Of a stretch of DNA of 64,000 bases, positions 17,762 through 25,420 are shown in pieces; the first letter of the stretch is position 1; each line of letters begins with the position of its first letter. Below the pieces are notes generated by a model. The model searched no databases. It was given only the letters and a program-made list of their open reading frames with translations, and was not told the origin of the DNA. Source of the stretch: Chryseobacterium sp. SSA4.19. Its GTDB lineage: Bacteria > Bacteroidota > Bacteroidia > Flavobacteriales > Weeksellaceae. Made by a program: the position numbers and the translations under genes. Location of the stretch: positions 1 through 64,000 of the forward strand of contig NZ_JAKVIP010000009.1 in NCBI RefSeq assembly GCF_022601875.1. Direction: 5' to 3'.

Positions 17762-20142
17762 AAAACTATTTCCAATCCTATGAACATTATTTCTGGGAAT
17801 GGGTGACTGATGAAGATGTCCCGGATCCTTCAGGCTATGATGAAAGCAACCTTGTTTCAATCCCAAATGTTGGAGCTATTGCGTACCGGCATTATATCGT
17901 GGAAGTGTTGAAAGAACTGAAAGATCAGGGTTTGCCTCCGTTCGGCTCTTTGCTTTTGGTGCTATATGCCCTTCAGGATGGCTACCTGAATATGGATGGT
18001 CTTTTCTACCATTTAAACAGGCAGATGAGAAATCCTGTAGGAGAAGAGATCAGAAATGATATAGAATCTGCCATTAATTTTTTAGAGAATTTGAATAGCG
18101 TAGGAGATTCTTTTAAAAGGGGACAGAATAAAATCCTTCTTTTAAGATCTGTTTTTAAAGATAGTCACAATCTGATTTCTTTTGAAGCTTCGCATCTCAT
18201 GATTAAAAGGTTTGAGAAAAGACCCTATTTGATATCAGAAGCTGCCGTTCAAAATCATCTCAACAGATCGGTCGTGAGCAAAGATTTTAAAATTCTTGCT
18301 TTACTCCATAAGAAATTTCCAACGACTGATGCAATCATCGATTCCATAAAAGATAATGCTGATCTTCCTGAGCTTGAAGATGGAATGGTGGAAGAACCGA
18401 ATATTACCGAAACCGGTAAAGATTTTATTCAGGAATTGATAGAAGAGCCCAAAACATTCCAGGTCGGAAGCTTAATTAAAAGAATCTGGAGCGGCCTGAA
18501 AATTCCGATGCGGCATCTTTCTCCCGGAGAGCAGCAGATCGGAGGGATTTCTGATATGACCAACAAAGGCGATTTCCATAGGATGCTTTTGTCAGAATTT
18601 GCCAATGAAGATGAGGTATTTATGAACCGTGTTGCAAATAACGAAACGTTATACATGCAACGGGAAATTCCGCCTGAAGAAAATATTTTTGAAAGAATTA
18701 TCTTAATCGATACTTCCCTGAAAAACTGGGGAACCCCGAAAGTATTGGCTTTTGCCTCAGCCATAGCCGTCATCAAGCATCCGAAGGCAAATTCGGAATG
18801 CAAAGTGTTTACTTTGGGACAAACCATGGTGCCGGTTTCTTTGGATACAACGGAGCAGGTCATCGAAAACCTGCATCAGGTGAGCCCGGTTCTGGAAGTT
18901 TCCGAGACACTTGAAAAGTTCTTTAATGATGAACATATAGGAAAAGACTTGGAGGTTTTTTTCATTACGCATCAGGAAAATGTAGCTCACGGGAATCTTC
19001 AGAAAGTGATTCATGAAAACCGTGACCGGCTGAAATTCCTGGTGACAACTTCCTCAGATGGCGAACTGAATTTTTTCAGACATCAAAAGGGAACAAGAAA
19101 GCACATTCAGAAAATTCTTCTTCCGCTCAAAGAGCTGTGGGCAAACCCTCCAAAACAGAAATCAGGAAGTTTTGTGTATGGCAACGGCATTAAAGCTTTG
19201 GTCCCTGTCAATTACCCAATATTGTTTCCGACACCGAAAGACCGGATCGCCGTATTTTTATACGAAGGGGAGTTTTATATGTTAAGCAATAAAAAGCAAC
19301 TGCTGAGAACCTATTTATCAGATAACTATTACAACAAAAATATTTACCAGAATTCCAGTATCGAAAGAGGCTGTGAAGTATTGATGGAAGATATTTCAGT
19401 GAGAACGAGAGGGTATTTTGCCCTGGCCAGGAATAAATCCGGAAACTATGTTCTGGCTCAGTATCAGCCGGATAGGAAAATACTGTCCAGGCTGAACCTC
19501 AATACGAAAGAATATTCCGAACTTAACCTGACCGGACAAAATATTCCCTTAGGATTTACGCTGATGTATTTTGATAAAAATTTCTATCTGCATAATGAAA
19601 ATGCCCTTCTTATTTTTAAAATCAGTATAGAAGGGAGTATTTCTATGGAGCAGGTCAGTAATAAGCATGAAATTTCTAAAAGCGATCTCAGGAGCAAATC
19701 TGAAATGCAAAGATTAAGGTATAGAGGGATAAAAATTTTAAACAATTTTACCGGTATCGGGATTAATGCATCGGATGAACTGGTTATAGCTAAATGGGCT
19801 TTAATGAGAAAAGATGAACATGTGTATAAATTTGATAGGAATACGCAGAATATTACGGTCTGGGCGGGTCAGAATAAAAACAGATTCACTTTTGAAGATG
19901 GCAGTGAGATCATAACAGATCATCGCGGAATGGTGACTTTTATAAGCAGCAATAAAAATATTCCTACCTTTTATCTGCCGTCTACCTATTACGGCTATCT
20001 GGCATTGGCGACTGAAAAAGAATTCGGCGGCTCGGAATATTACCTGCCTAAAGAAACAAAACTGAAAGTCAGGGAGATGGACGATATGTATTCTGATTAT
20101 ATGGAAGCCTATATCAAACATATTTTGGAGTATGGAACTTAG
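17752..20142 (+). CDS. vWA-like plus beta-propeller protein of the MoxR ternary system
   Basis: 796 residues. An N-terminal helical region (about 1-290) precedes a vWA-like domain (about 310-470). The MIDAS is degenerate: 'ILIDTSLKNWG' has DxSxK where active vWA domains have DxSxS. The C-terminal ~320 residues are beta-rich with repeated 'F..G..Y.L' strands ('RIAVFLYEGEFYMLSNKKQ', 'TYYGYLALATEKEFGG') and probably form a beta-propeller. This is the central partner of the MoxR ATPase in the published ternary systems, which are thought to serve in stress or biological conflict. It overlaps both neighbours by about 10 bp. Confidence 0.75.
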   Translation: MEVKNYFQSYEHYFWEWVTDEDVPDPSGYDESNLVSIPNVGAIAYRHYIVEVLKELKDQGLPPFGSLLLVLYALQDGYLNMDGLFYHLNRQMRNPVGEEIRNDIESAINFLENLNSVGDSFKRGQNKILLLRSVFKDSHNLISFEASHLMIKRFEKRPYLISEAAVQNHLNRSVVSKDFKILALLHKKFPTTDAIIDSIKDNADLPELEDGMVEEPNITETGKDFIQELIEEPKTFQVGSLIKRIWSGLKIPMRHLSPGEQQIGGISDMTNKGDFHRMLLSEFANEDEVFMNRVANNETLYMQREIPPEENIFERIILIDTSLKNWGTPKVLAFASAIAVIKHPKANSECKVFTLGQTMVPVSLDTTEQVIENLHQVSPVLEVSETLEKFFNDEHIGKDLEVFFITHQENVAHGNLQKVIHENRDRLKFLVTTSSDGELNFFRHQKGTRKHIQKILLPLKELWANPPKQKSGSFVYGNGIKALVPVNYPILFPTPKDRIAVFLYEGEFYMLSNKKQLLRTYLSDNYYNKNIYQNSSIERGCEVLMEDISVRTRGYFALARNKSGNYVLAQYQPDRKILSRLNLNTKEYSELNLTGQNIPLGFTLMYFDKNFYLHNENALLIFKISIEGSISMEQVSNKHEISKSDLRSKSEMQRLRYRGIKILNNFTGIGINASDELVIAKWALMRKDEHVYKFDRNTQNITVWAGQNKNRFTFEDGSEIITDHRGMVTFISSNKNIPTFYLPSTYYGYLALATEKEFGGSEYYLPKETKLKVREMDDMYSDYMEAYIKHILEYGT

Positions 20143-21835
20143 AATTACGCCTTTCCCAAAGAATAAATATCCTAAAAAAGGACTTTTAATCAAAGGGCCT
20201 TCGTCTTTGACATGGCTTCATGAAATGGAAATTTTAGGGATCGATTTAAATGAAGTTCAGTCATTTCCGATTCCGTCAAATGAACCCAATGTTTTGTACG
20301 GATGCTTTTTGATCTTTAAAAATATTGCCCCTTCTGAAATTGGGAAAAACACTTATTTGCAATGTGTTGATGATCGGCTTTTTATTCCTGAAAACACCAC
20401 TTTTTATCCGAAGATAAATCCTGAAGACTGGCAGAATATAACTGCAGAATATCTCATTATGCATCCTGATTTCGGATTGGTGAAATTAAATGAAGAAATC
20501 GATTGGATTTCATTAATCAAAGATCCGGAACCGTCGGCAGATAAGGTACGTAAACCCTTGAATGGCGTAAGGATTCCTCAGAACATTGAGAGCTACGCTG
20601 TAGAAATGGATGATGATAAAGTCCTGGAATCCCTCCAGAAGCCACAGGCTGAAGAAGAATGGATGAAAAATCTTCCTTTTGACCTGAAAAAAGTAATGGC
20701 CGGAAATAAGAAGGAAATTGAAAAGTATTTGAAATATATTGAAAAATATCCTGACCGGGCAGTAGAATTAGGAGTTCCGTTAGATATTATGGGAACATCA
20801 AGAGGCAACGGTTTTGGGAAGTTTAATTTCTTAGAAAAAATAAGGCTAGGAAAATTATTTGGAGGTAATGGCGGGGGACGTTTTTTTTACCCCGGAAAAT
20901 ACGGATGGGTCCTGTGGTCGATATTCATTATTGTAGCTGTGGTGTGGTTTTCCCTGTATCGTATTATTGAATCTTCTCCGTCTCAGGAGATAAATTCTTC
21001 CGGTAAAATTTCAGAGATTGATGAAAGTATGACTTACCCTATAGTGGCCTATCAGTCAGGGGTTACGGATATAGACCTGAAGATTGATTCCATGTATGGA
21101 CGGAAACGCCGGGAATTGTTGAATGAACATTTAAGGGCGAAAAGCTGGTATCGGAATTCTGATGATGCAGACAGTTACAAAGAATATCTGAAAAACGGAG
21201 GCCGGCCTATTGAAAAAATTTCTGAAGAAATAGATTTTACCGCCAGGAAAATCAGGAATTCCGAAGATTCACTTAAAAGAGCCTATGCTAAAAAAATTGT
21301 GAAATACGTAGCCCAGACTAAAGAAAAGTATAAGAAAAAAATTACAGATTCACTGAGTAAAATAAGCTCCGGGAAGCCTGCCGATAAAGGGATCGTGGCA
21401 AAGAAATGGAAGAAGAAGCAGGTCCTGATTGAAGATTCTCTGGGACGGCTCTATGGCACGAAAGAATATCCGGAACCTCCTGTCATTTCTGATCAGGCTA
21501 AAAAGACCCAGACATTTGAAAAGGCAGGTCACGATAAAGAACACCCTATTCTGGAAATCGTTTTTTTAATTATTCTGATGACGGGAATTGTCGGGCTGTA
21601 CTCATTTATCATAAGAAAAAAACCTTTGAATATCGGAGGTAATAATGTTTCCGGCCGGGTTAAGATCATGCTGGTTGTTATTCTAACAGGCATGCTGGTG
21701 TACCTGTTTTATCCGCTTATTGAAATGTTCGGCTATAACTGGTTTGTATGGGTTCTTATTATCGGTGTTGCATTTCTTCTTTATCGTTTGTTCAGTGAAG
21801 ATAAAACCATTTTAAAATCAGAGAAAGATGAATAA
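20132..21835 (+). CDS. Membrane-anchored accessory protein of the MoxR operon (567 aa)
   Basis: A soluble N-terminal domain (about 1-120, 'LLIKGPSSLTWLHEMEILGI') may be a bpX-type accessory domain. One membrane helix follows at about 262-282 ('YGWVLWSIFIIVAVVWFSLY'). Then come a long charged coiled-coil-like segment (about 300-450) and three or so helices at the C-terminus ('LEIVFLIILMTGIVGLYSF', 'IMLVVILTGMLVYLFYPL'). It would place the MoxR complex at the inner membrane. The start overlaps the vWA gene by 11 bp and the stop overlaps the next start by 8 bp. Confidence 0.7.
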   Translation: MELRITPFPKNKYPKKGLLIKGPSSLTWLHEMEILGIDLNEVQSFPIPSNEPNVLYGCFLIFKNIAPSEIGKNTYLQCVDDRLFIPENTTFYPKINPEDWQNITAEYLIMHPDFGLVKLNEEIDWISLIKDPEPSADKVRKPLNGVRIPQNIESYAVEMDDDKVLESLQKPQAEEEWMKNLPFDLKKVMAGNKKEIEKYLKYIEKYPDRAVELGVPLDIMGTSRGNGFGKFNFLEKIRLGKLFGGNGGGRFFYPGKYGWVLWSIFIIVAVVWFSLYRIIESSPSQEINSSGKISEIDESMTYPIVAYQSGVTDIDLKIDSMYGRKRRELLNEHLRAKSWYRNSDDADSYKEYLKNGGRPIEKISEEIDFTARKIRNSEDSLKRAYAKKIVKYVAQTKEKYKKKITDSLSKISSGKPADKGIVAKKWKKKQVLIEDSLGRLYGTKEYPEPPVISDQAKKTQTFEKAGHDKEHPILEIVFLIILMTGIVGLYSFIIRKKPLNIGGNNVSGRVKIMLVVILTGMLVYLFYPLIEMFGYNWFVWVLIIGVAFLLYRLFSEDKTILKSEKDE

Positions 21836-22850
21836 GCAGAAGTTTATAGAGAAATTCATAGCGGCATTTTTCCTGTTGGTGATCCTTAAAATCATTGGAA
21901 TTATTGCCCAACTGTTTCACGAGGGGTTCTGGAGCGTCATGGGAACTCTCGCCATTTTCCTGATTATCGCCGTAGTCATTTTTATGGTTCTTAAAAATCT
22001 TGAGAATAAAGAAAAAGAAAGAAACTCATCTGGTTACAAAGGCGGGTCCGGCAGTGAAAATTTTTATGTAGAATCATCGCTTTTCGACCGGATCCGGAAT
22101 ACATATGAAGAGCTTGCCCAAAAATATATTGCCGAAAAAGACTATAAAAAAGCAGCGAAGGTGTACATAAATCTTCTTCAGGATCATTACCGCGGTGCCA
22201 AAACCCTGGAGAAAGGTGGGTTTTATAATGAGGCAGCCGTTATTTACCTGAAAAAATTAAAAAATAAATCTGAAGCAGCGCAATGTTATGAAAAAGCCAG
22301 GCAGTACAGAAAAGCAATTGATCTGTATAAAGAACTTGAGCAGAAGGAAAAAGTCGGCGATCTGTACAGGGAAATTAACGATGTAAAAAGTGCAAATACT
22401 TATTATCAGATGGTGGTAGATGATTACGTACATAACCATCAGATGGTAAAAGGTTCTTTGATCTACCGTAAGAAAATGGAAATGCCGGATGAAGCACAGA
22501 AAATTTTGTTGAAAGGCTGGGAAGAAGATCGTGATGCATTCAATTGTCTGAATAATTATTTTGCCAATGTTACAGATGTTAAGAAGCTCGGACGGGAAAT
22601 CCGGAATCTATATCAGAAGACTTCTTCAGAACAGAAAATCATCTACCTTGAAGCCATGAAGCATGAATTCAGGAAAAGTTCTGACCTCCGGGAAACCACC
22701 AGGAATATCGCTTATGAGATCATAGCTGATAAGATAAATACCCATTCAGAAATCGTCAATGAACTGAAACATTTTAATCCTCAGGATGAAGTGATCTTAA
22801 AGGATATTTCGAGATATAAAACCGGAAGGAACAGGATGTTCAGGAATTGA
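21828..22850 (+). CDS. Membrane-anchored TPR-like protein of the MoxR operon (340 aa)
   Basis: Two N-terminal hydrophobic helices ('FIAAFFLLVILKIIGIIAQL' and 'LAIFLIIAVVIFMVLKNL') are followed by TPR-like helical repeats at about 85-225. These have recurring 'KDYKKAAKVYINLLQ', 'GGFYNEAAVIYLKKL', 'ARQYRKAIDLYKELE' patterns. It is the last gene of the operon, overlapping the previous one by 8 bp. It is probably a scaffold bringing client proteins to the MoxR complex at the membrane. Confidence 0.75.
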   Translation: MNKQKFIEKFIAAFFLLVILKIIGIIAQLFHEGFWSVMGTLAIFLIIAVVIFMVLKNLENKEKERNSSGYKGGSGSENFYVESSLFDRIRNTYEELAQKYIAEKDYKKAAKVYINLLQDHYRGAKTLEKGGFYNEAAVIYLKKLKNKSEAAQCYEKARQYRKAIDLYKELEQKEKVGDLYREINDVKSANTYYQMVVDDYVHNHQMVKGSLIYRKKMEMPDEAQKILLKGWEEDRDAFNCLNNYFANVTDVKKLGREIRNLYQKTSSEQKIIYLEAMKHEFRKSSDLRETTRNIAYEIIADKINTHSEIVNELKHFNPQDEVILKDISRYKTGRNRMFRN

Positions 22851-22967
22851 TGTCTGACAGATGACACAAAAAGACAGAAACTGATTAACCCCTCGGCTGA
22901 AGCTTTCGAAACTACAGGATTTTATGATCCCGGTCAATAAAAATTTTAAAATACTGAACAAAACATT

Positions 22968-22975
22968 TATCTTTG
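22968..22975 (+). promoter_or_regulatory. -7 element of a short transcript
   Basis: TATCTTTG matches TAnnTTTG exactly. It lies 13 bp before a short ORF and about 200 bp before a terminator, marking a small independent transcription unit. Confidence 0.6.
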
Positions 22976-22988
22976 CCCCAATAAAATT

Positions 22989-23117
22989 ATGACAATACAA
23001 AGAGCACATATCAATGTAAATCTATGCGAAAGCCCTTCGGTAAAGGGATTATTCGGATATGACTGGATGATATGGAATGAGGCGAAATGTGCTTGCTTTG
23101 AAAATTATTTACAATAA
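22989..23117 (+). CDS. Possible small protein (42 aa)
   Basis: The ORF reads 'MTIQRAHINVNLCESPSVKG' and ends '...CACFENYLQ', with three cysteines. It has its own promoter-like -7 element and is followed by a rho-independent terminator, so something short is transcribed here. Whether the product is the peptide or an RNA cannot be told from the sequence. Confidence 0.35.
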   Translation: MTIQRAHINVNLCESPSVKGLFGYDWMIWNEAKCACFENYLQ

Positions 23118-23148
23118 AACCTGTAAAATTTAATCAAAACATAGTAAA

Positions 23149-23177
23149 AACGCCTCGGTAGACGGGGCGTTTTTGTG
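23149..23177 (+). terminator. Terminator of the 42-aa unit
   Basis: AAAAACGCC...GGGGCGTTTTT forms a GC-rich hairpin with a T-run. Confidence 0.7.
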
Positions 23178-23488
23178 TTTTTAAGGCAGAAATTATTTAG
23201 AATGAAAAAAAATAAACAGAAAAGTGAAAATTATTTAACCAACAATGAACAATTAATACGGAAATAAAGCGTGATCAATAACCCAATGAGAGACAGTCAT
23301 TTAGGTAATTAAGACATCTGCAGAATACTGCGGACGGAAATTCCTTATCCTAAATATTGAATTTAATTAATTGATTTTCAAATAGTTAATTGAAAAATAA
23401 ATTTGTGAATTAAAAAAAATCATCTTTACTTTGCAACCGAAAATTAAAAGCAACACGTTTTTAATCATTCAAAACTTTTTTAAACAAC

Positions 23489-23623
23489 ATGAATATAATG
23501 AAACAATTGCATAACATATCTAATCAGTTTTCAGGACTACACGGACAGGAGCCGAAAGGATATACATGTATTCTTGATAGTGAATGTGTGGAAAAAAGGT
23601 GCTTATATAAATGGGTCAGCTAA
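23489..23623 (+). CDS. Possible small protein or RNA (44 aa) before the tRNA-like array
   Basis: The ORF reads 'MNIMKQLHNISNQFSGLHGQ' and ends '...KRCLYKWVS'. A promoter-like TTTACTTTGC lies about 60 bp upstream (near 23425-23434), a sequence also seen before the Ro60 gene as ATTACTTTGC. The end of the ORF contains a GTCAG...CTGAC hairpin, and a terminator follows. It could equally be a noncoding RNA. The tRNA-like array begins only 7 bp after the terminator stem. Confidence 0.3.
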   Translation: MNIMKQLHNISNQFSGLHGQEPKGYTCILDSECVEKRCLYKWVS

Positions 23624-23645
23624 CGAACTGACACGTCAAAAAATA

Positions 23646-23677
23646 TAAAGCGCCTCCCAAAAAGAGGCGCTTTTTTT
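23646..23677 (+). terminator. Terminator immediately before the tRNA-like array
   Basis: AAAGCGCCTC (23646-23655) pairs with GAGGCGCTTT (23663-23672), followed by T7. No separate promoter is visible between it and the first tRNA, so array transcription may depend on read-through. Confidence 0.75.
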
Positions 23678-23678
23678 A

Positions 23679-23754
23679 TGGTTTCTTTAGCTTATTTGGT
23701 AAAGCACCGGTCTGTGGAACCGGAGAACAGGGTTCGATCCCCGGAGAAACCCCA
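23679..23754 (+). tRNA. tRNA-His-like (GTG)
   Basis: All four arms fold. Anticodon loop ctgtgga gives GTG. It keeps the tRNA-His identity features G-1 (23679) opposite C73 and is the only member of the array with an encoded CCA (23752-23754). The T-stem has one mismatch. Confidence 0.7.
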
Positions 23755-23757
23755 ATA

Positions 23758-23833
23758 TAATCTCATAGCTCAATGGGTTAGAGCACCGGTCTTTTAAACC
23801 GGGGGTTGAAAGTTCAAATCTTTCTGGGATTAC
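23758..23833 (+). tRNA. tRNA-Lys-like (TTT)
   Basis: Acceptor taatctc pairs with gggatta; anticodon loop cttttaa gives TTT; T-arm gaaag/ttcaaat/ctttc. There is no encoded CCA. The AT-rich stems and the T1:A72 first pair are unusual. Confidence 0.65.
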
Positions 23834-23899
23834 AAAGATTCACGGAAAATTCGGCTCCGGCTGTCTCCCGGAAAAGAATATGGAAGTGAATCTGCAAAA

Positions 23900-23971
23900 C
23901 TGGAAAGATAACGGTGGTTGTTTACCCGCCTTGGACGCGGGAGGTCATAGGTTCGAATCCTGTTTTCCAGA
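23900..23971 (+). tRNA. tRNA-Pro-like (TGG), altered D-arm
   Basis: Acceptor ctggaaa pairs with tttccag; anticodon stem cccgc/gcggg with loop cttggac gives TGG; T-arm atagg/cctgt. The D region (gataacggtggttgttta) does not form a normal D-stem. No CCA. Confidence 0.6.
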
Positions 23972-23976
23972 CAGTT

Positions 23977-24049
23977 GCTCCATTCGTCTAACGGTTTAGG
24001 ACGGCTGCCTTTCGAGCAGCAGATAAGAGTTCGATTCTCTTATGGAGTG
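23977..24049 (+). tRNA. tRNA-Glu-like (TTC), copy 1
   Basis: Acceptor gctccat pairs with atggagt (first pair G:T); anticodon stem gctgc/gcagc with loop ctttcga gives TTC; T-arm aagag/ctctt; discriminator G. No CCA. Confidence 0.65.
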
Positions 24050-24053
24050 CAAA

Positions 24054-24099
24054 ATGTGGCTTGAATATAGAGCGCCTGACTCATAATCAGGTGCCCCAT
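24054..24099 (+). tRNA. Minimal tRNA-Met-like (CAT) without D- and T-arms
   Basis: A 46-nt element. Acceptor atgtggc pairs with gccccat (one mismatch). The anticodon stem cctga/tcagg with loop ctcataa gives CAT. Fourteen bases replace the D-arm and a single base replaces the T-arm. It is either a decayed tRNA or a deliberately minimal tRNA mimic. Confidence 0.4.
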
Positions 24100-24114
24100 A
24101 TTAAAATTAAAAAA

Positions 24115-24186
24115 GATTTCGTAGCTCAATGGCAGAGCACTGGTCTGTTAAACCAGAAGTTGAAAGTTTAAGTCTTTCCGGAATCG
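24115..24186 (+). tRNA. tRNA-Asn-like (GTT)
   Basis: Acceptor gatttcg pairs with cggaatc; anticodon stem ctggt/accag with loop ctgttaa gives GTT. The T-loop is tttaagt instead of ttcaaat, losing the invariant C56. No CCA. Confidence 0.6.
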
Positions 24187-24229
24187 CAAAAACTAAATGT
24201 TAATTGTTTCAGACGAGAAAAAGAAAAGG

Positions 24230-24289
24230 CCTGCCAAGCGCAGACGATCTTTAAACCAAGAAAACACAGAATATATAGGCAGGTTTTTT
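24230..24289 (+). ncRNA. Array hairpin R1
   Basis: CCTGCC (24230-24235) pairs with GGCAGG (24278-24283), followed by TTTTTT. The 5' side of the loop reads AAGCGCAGACGATCTT, shared with R2 and R3. It may act as a terminator or processing signal within the array. Confidence 0.5.
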
Positions 24290-24348
24290 CTTATACTCGG
24301 GAAACAGCAATAAAAGGAAAGACCTAATATAATTTTAGGTAAAATAAA

Positions 24349-24403
24349 GTCTGTCCAGCGCAGAAGTTCTTATATCAAATAAAAATTAAGACAGGCTTTT
24401 TTT
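24349..24403 (+). ncRNA. Array hairpin R2
   Basis: GTCTGTC (24349-24355) pairs with GACAGGC (24390-24396), followed by T7. The loop begins CAGCGCAGAAGTTCTTA, matching R1 and R3. Confidence 0.5.
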
Positions 24404-24473
24404 CTTTTAAAAAAATCAGGTTAAAGTCAGTTGGTAAGATTACGCATTACCACTTGCTTATTACCCAAAAACT

Positions 24474-24555
24474 GATGGTTCGCCGAAGTGGAAGATTCGG
24501 GGCGGTCTGCAAAACCGTTGCGTAAGCTGAGTGGGTTTGACTCCCATAACCATCT
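24474..24555 (+). tRNA. tRNA-Cys-like (GCA), enlarged variable region
   Basis: Acceptor gatggtt pairs with aaccatc; anticodon loop ctgcaaa gives GCA. The region between anticodon and T-stem (tgcgtaagctga) is longer than in normal tRNA-Cys, and the T-loop is tttgact with T in place of C56. The D-region contains GCCGAAGTGG. No CCA. Confidence 0.55.
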
Positions 24556-24595
24556 CAAATAACTGAAATGAGATCAGTTCCGGAGAAAAGTAAAA

Positions 24596-24645
24596 GTTTG
24601 TCGAGCGTAGAAGTTCTTACATTAAACTAAAAATTAAAGACAGGC
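24596..24645 (+). ncRNA. Array hairpin R3
   Basis: GTTTGTC (24596-24602) pairs with GACAGGC (24639-24645), followed by TTTGTTTTTC. The loop begins GAGCGTAGAAGTTCTTA, the same motif as R1 and R2. Confidence 0.5.
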
Positions 24646-24725
24646 TTTGTTTTTCTTCACAAATTCAGGTTAAAAGTAAGTGGGTTAAATTACTCATTAC
24701 CCATTGCTTATCAACCATAAAAAAT

Positions 24726-24893
24726 GAAGTACGCCGAAGTTGGAGCGTCGGGGAGACTGGCATGGGGAACGATTCCTTAAAAATATAAACTACAGAGGTA
24801 AAATCTGTTGTTTCATTGCTGAGCAGGTTCGAAATGCAAAGCATTCGTGAATAAATATAAGACAGAAGGATGATGAACAATCCTACTGCTTCC
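24726..24893 (+). ncRNA. Oversized tRNA-like element (about 170 nt)
   Basis: GAAGTA at the 5' end pairs with TGCTTC at the 3' end like an acceptor stem. The 5' part (cgccgaagttggagcgtcgg) matches the D-side of the Cys-like element in the preceding unit. The 3' part has an AGGAT/ATCCT hairpin in the T-arm position without a TTC loop. The middle is an insertion. It appears to be a diverged duplicate of unit 24349-24555. Confidence 0.3.
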
Positions 24894-24900
24894 ACCAAAA

Positions 24901-24971
24901 CCGCTGATAATGTAACGGCAGCATGCAGGAAATGTACTCTTGTTGTTCAGGTTCGATTCCTGGTCAGTTGG
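24901..24971 (+). tRNA. Degenerate tRNA-like (possible TGT), no U33
   Basis: The T-arm is intact (tcagg/ttcgatt/cctgg) and an anticodon-like stem cagga/tcttg encloses aatgtac. This puts TGT in the anticodon position but A instead of U at position 33. The acceptor strands pair poorly. The 3' half is nearly the same as that of the Gln-like gene at 25421. Confidence 0.35.
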
Positions 24972-24977
24972 TTAATG

Positions 24978-25049
24978 GCTCTATTCGTCTAACGGTAAGG
25001 ACGTCTGCCTTTCGAGCAGAAAGCAAGGGTTGGATTCGCTTATAGAGTA
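24978..25049 (+). tRNA. tRNA-Glu-like (TTC), copy 2
   Basis: Acceptor gctctat pairs with atagagt; anticodon loop ctttcga gives TTC. It is close to copy 1 at 23977, but the T-loop is ttggatt instead of ttcgatt and the T-stem is imperfect. No CCA. Confidence 0.55.
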
Positions 25050-25066
25050 CAGGACGTAGGTTATTA

Positions 25067-25098
25067 TAAAAAGTAAAAAGTAAAAAGTAAAAAGTGAA
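25067..25098 (+). repeat. Short tandem repeat (AAAAAGT)4
   Basis: Four copies of the 7-mer aaaaagt lie between two tRNA-like elements. Confidence 0.6.
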
Positions 25099-25124
25099 AA
25101 GAAATTGAATAGGTTTCAAAATCT

Positions 25125-25198
25125 GCGGGAATGGCGGAACTGGCAGACGCACCTGATTTAGGCTCAGGACAGTAAGGGTTCGACTCCCTTTTCCCGTA
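25125..25198 (+). tRNA. tRNA-Leu-like (TAG) lacking a long variable arm
   Basis: Acceptor gcgggaa pairs with ttcccgt; anticodon stem cctga/tcagg with loop tttaggc gives TAG; T-arm aaggg/ccctt. The variable region is only five bases, whereas bacterial tRNA-Leu is class II with a long variable arm. Normal leucylation is therefore doubtful. Confidence 0.6.
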
Positions 25199-25288
25199 CA
25201 CAATATAATTGATAGGTAATGTGCAATGAGTAATAGTTACGGTGCAGATATTAAACATGATTTTAATAGTACCCATTACCATAAATTC

Positions 25289-25360
25289 GGAAGAGTGGTG
25301 TAGAAGGTCTGCACGTTAGTCTGAAAAACTAAAGGTACAGGTTCAATCCTGTCTGTTCCA
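25289..25360 (+). tRNA. tRNA-Phe-like (GAA)
   Basis: Acceptor ggaagag pairs with ctgttcc with one G:G mismatch; anticodon stem ttagt/actaa with loop ctgaaaa gives GAA; T-arm acagg/cctgt. No CCA. Confidence 0.55.
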
Positions 25361-25420
25361 CAGAACATGAGTAATAACTAACGCTCAAAACTCATAGTTT
25401 GTAACTCATAACTCAAAAAC

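Noticed and set aside
24230..24645. R1-R3 hairpins as plain terminators only
   Set aside because: The T-runs fit termination, but the conserved loop sequence in all three is not explained by that, so they are listed as ncRNA hairpins.
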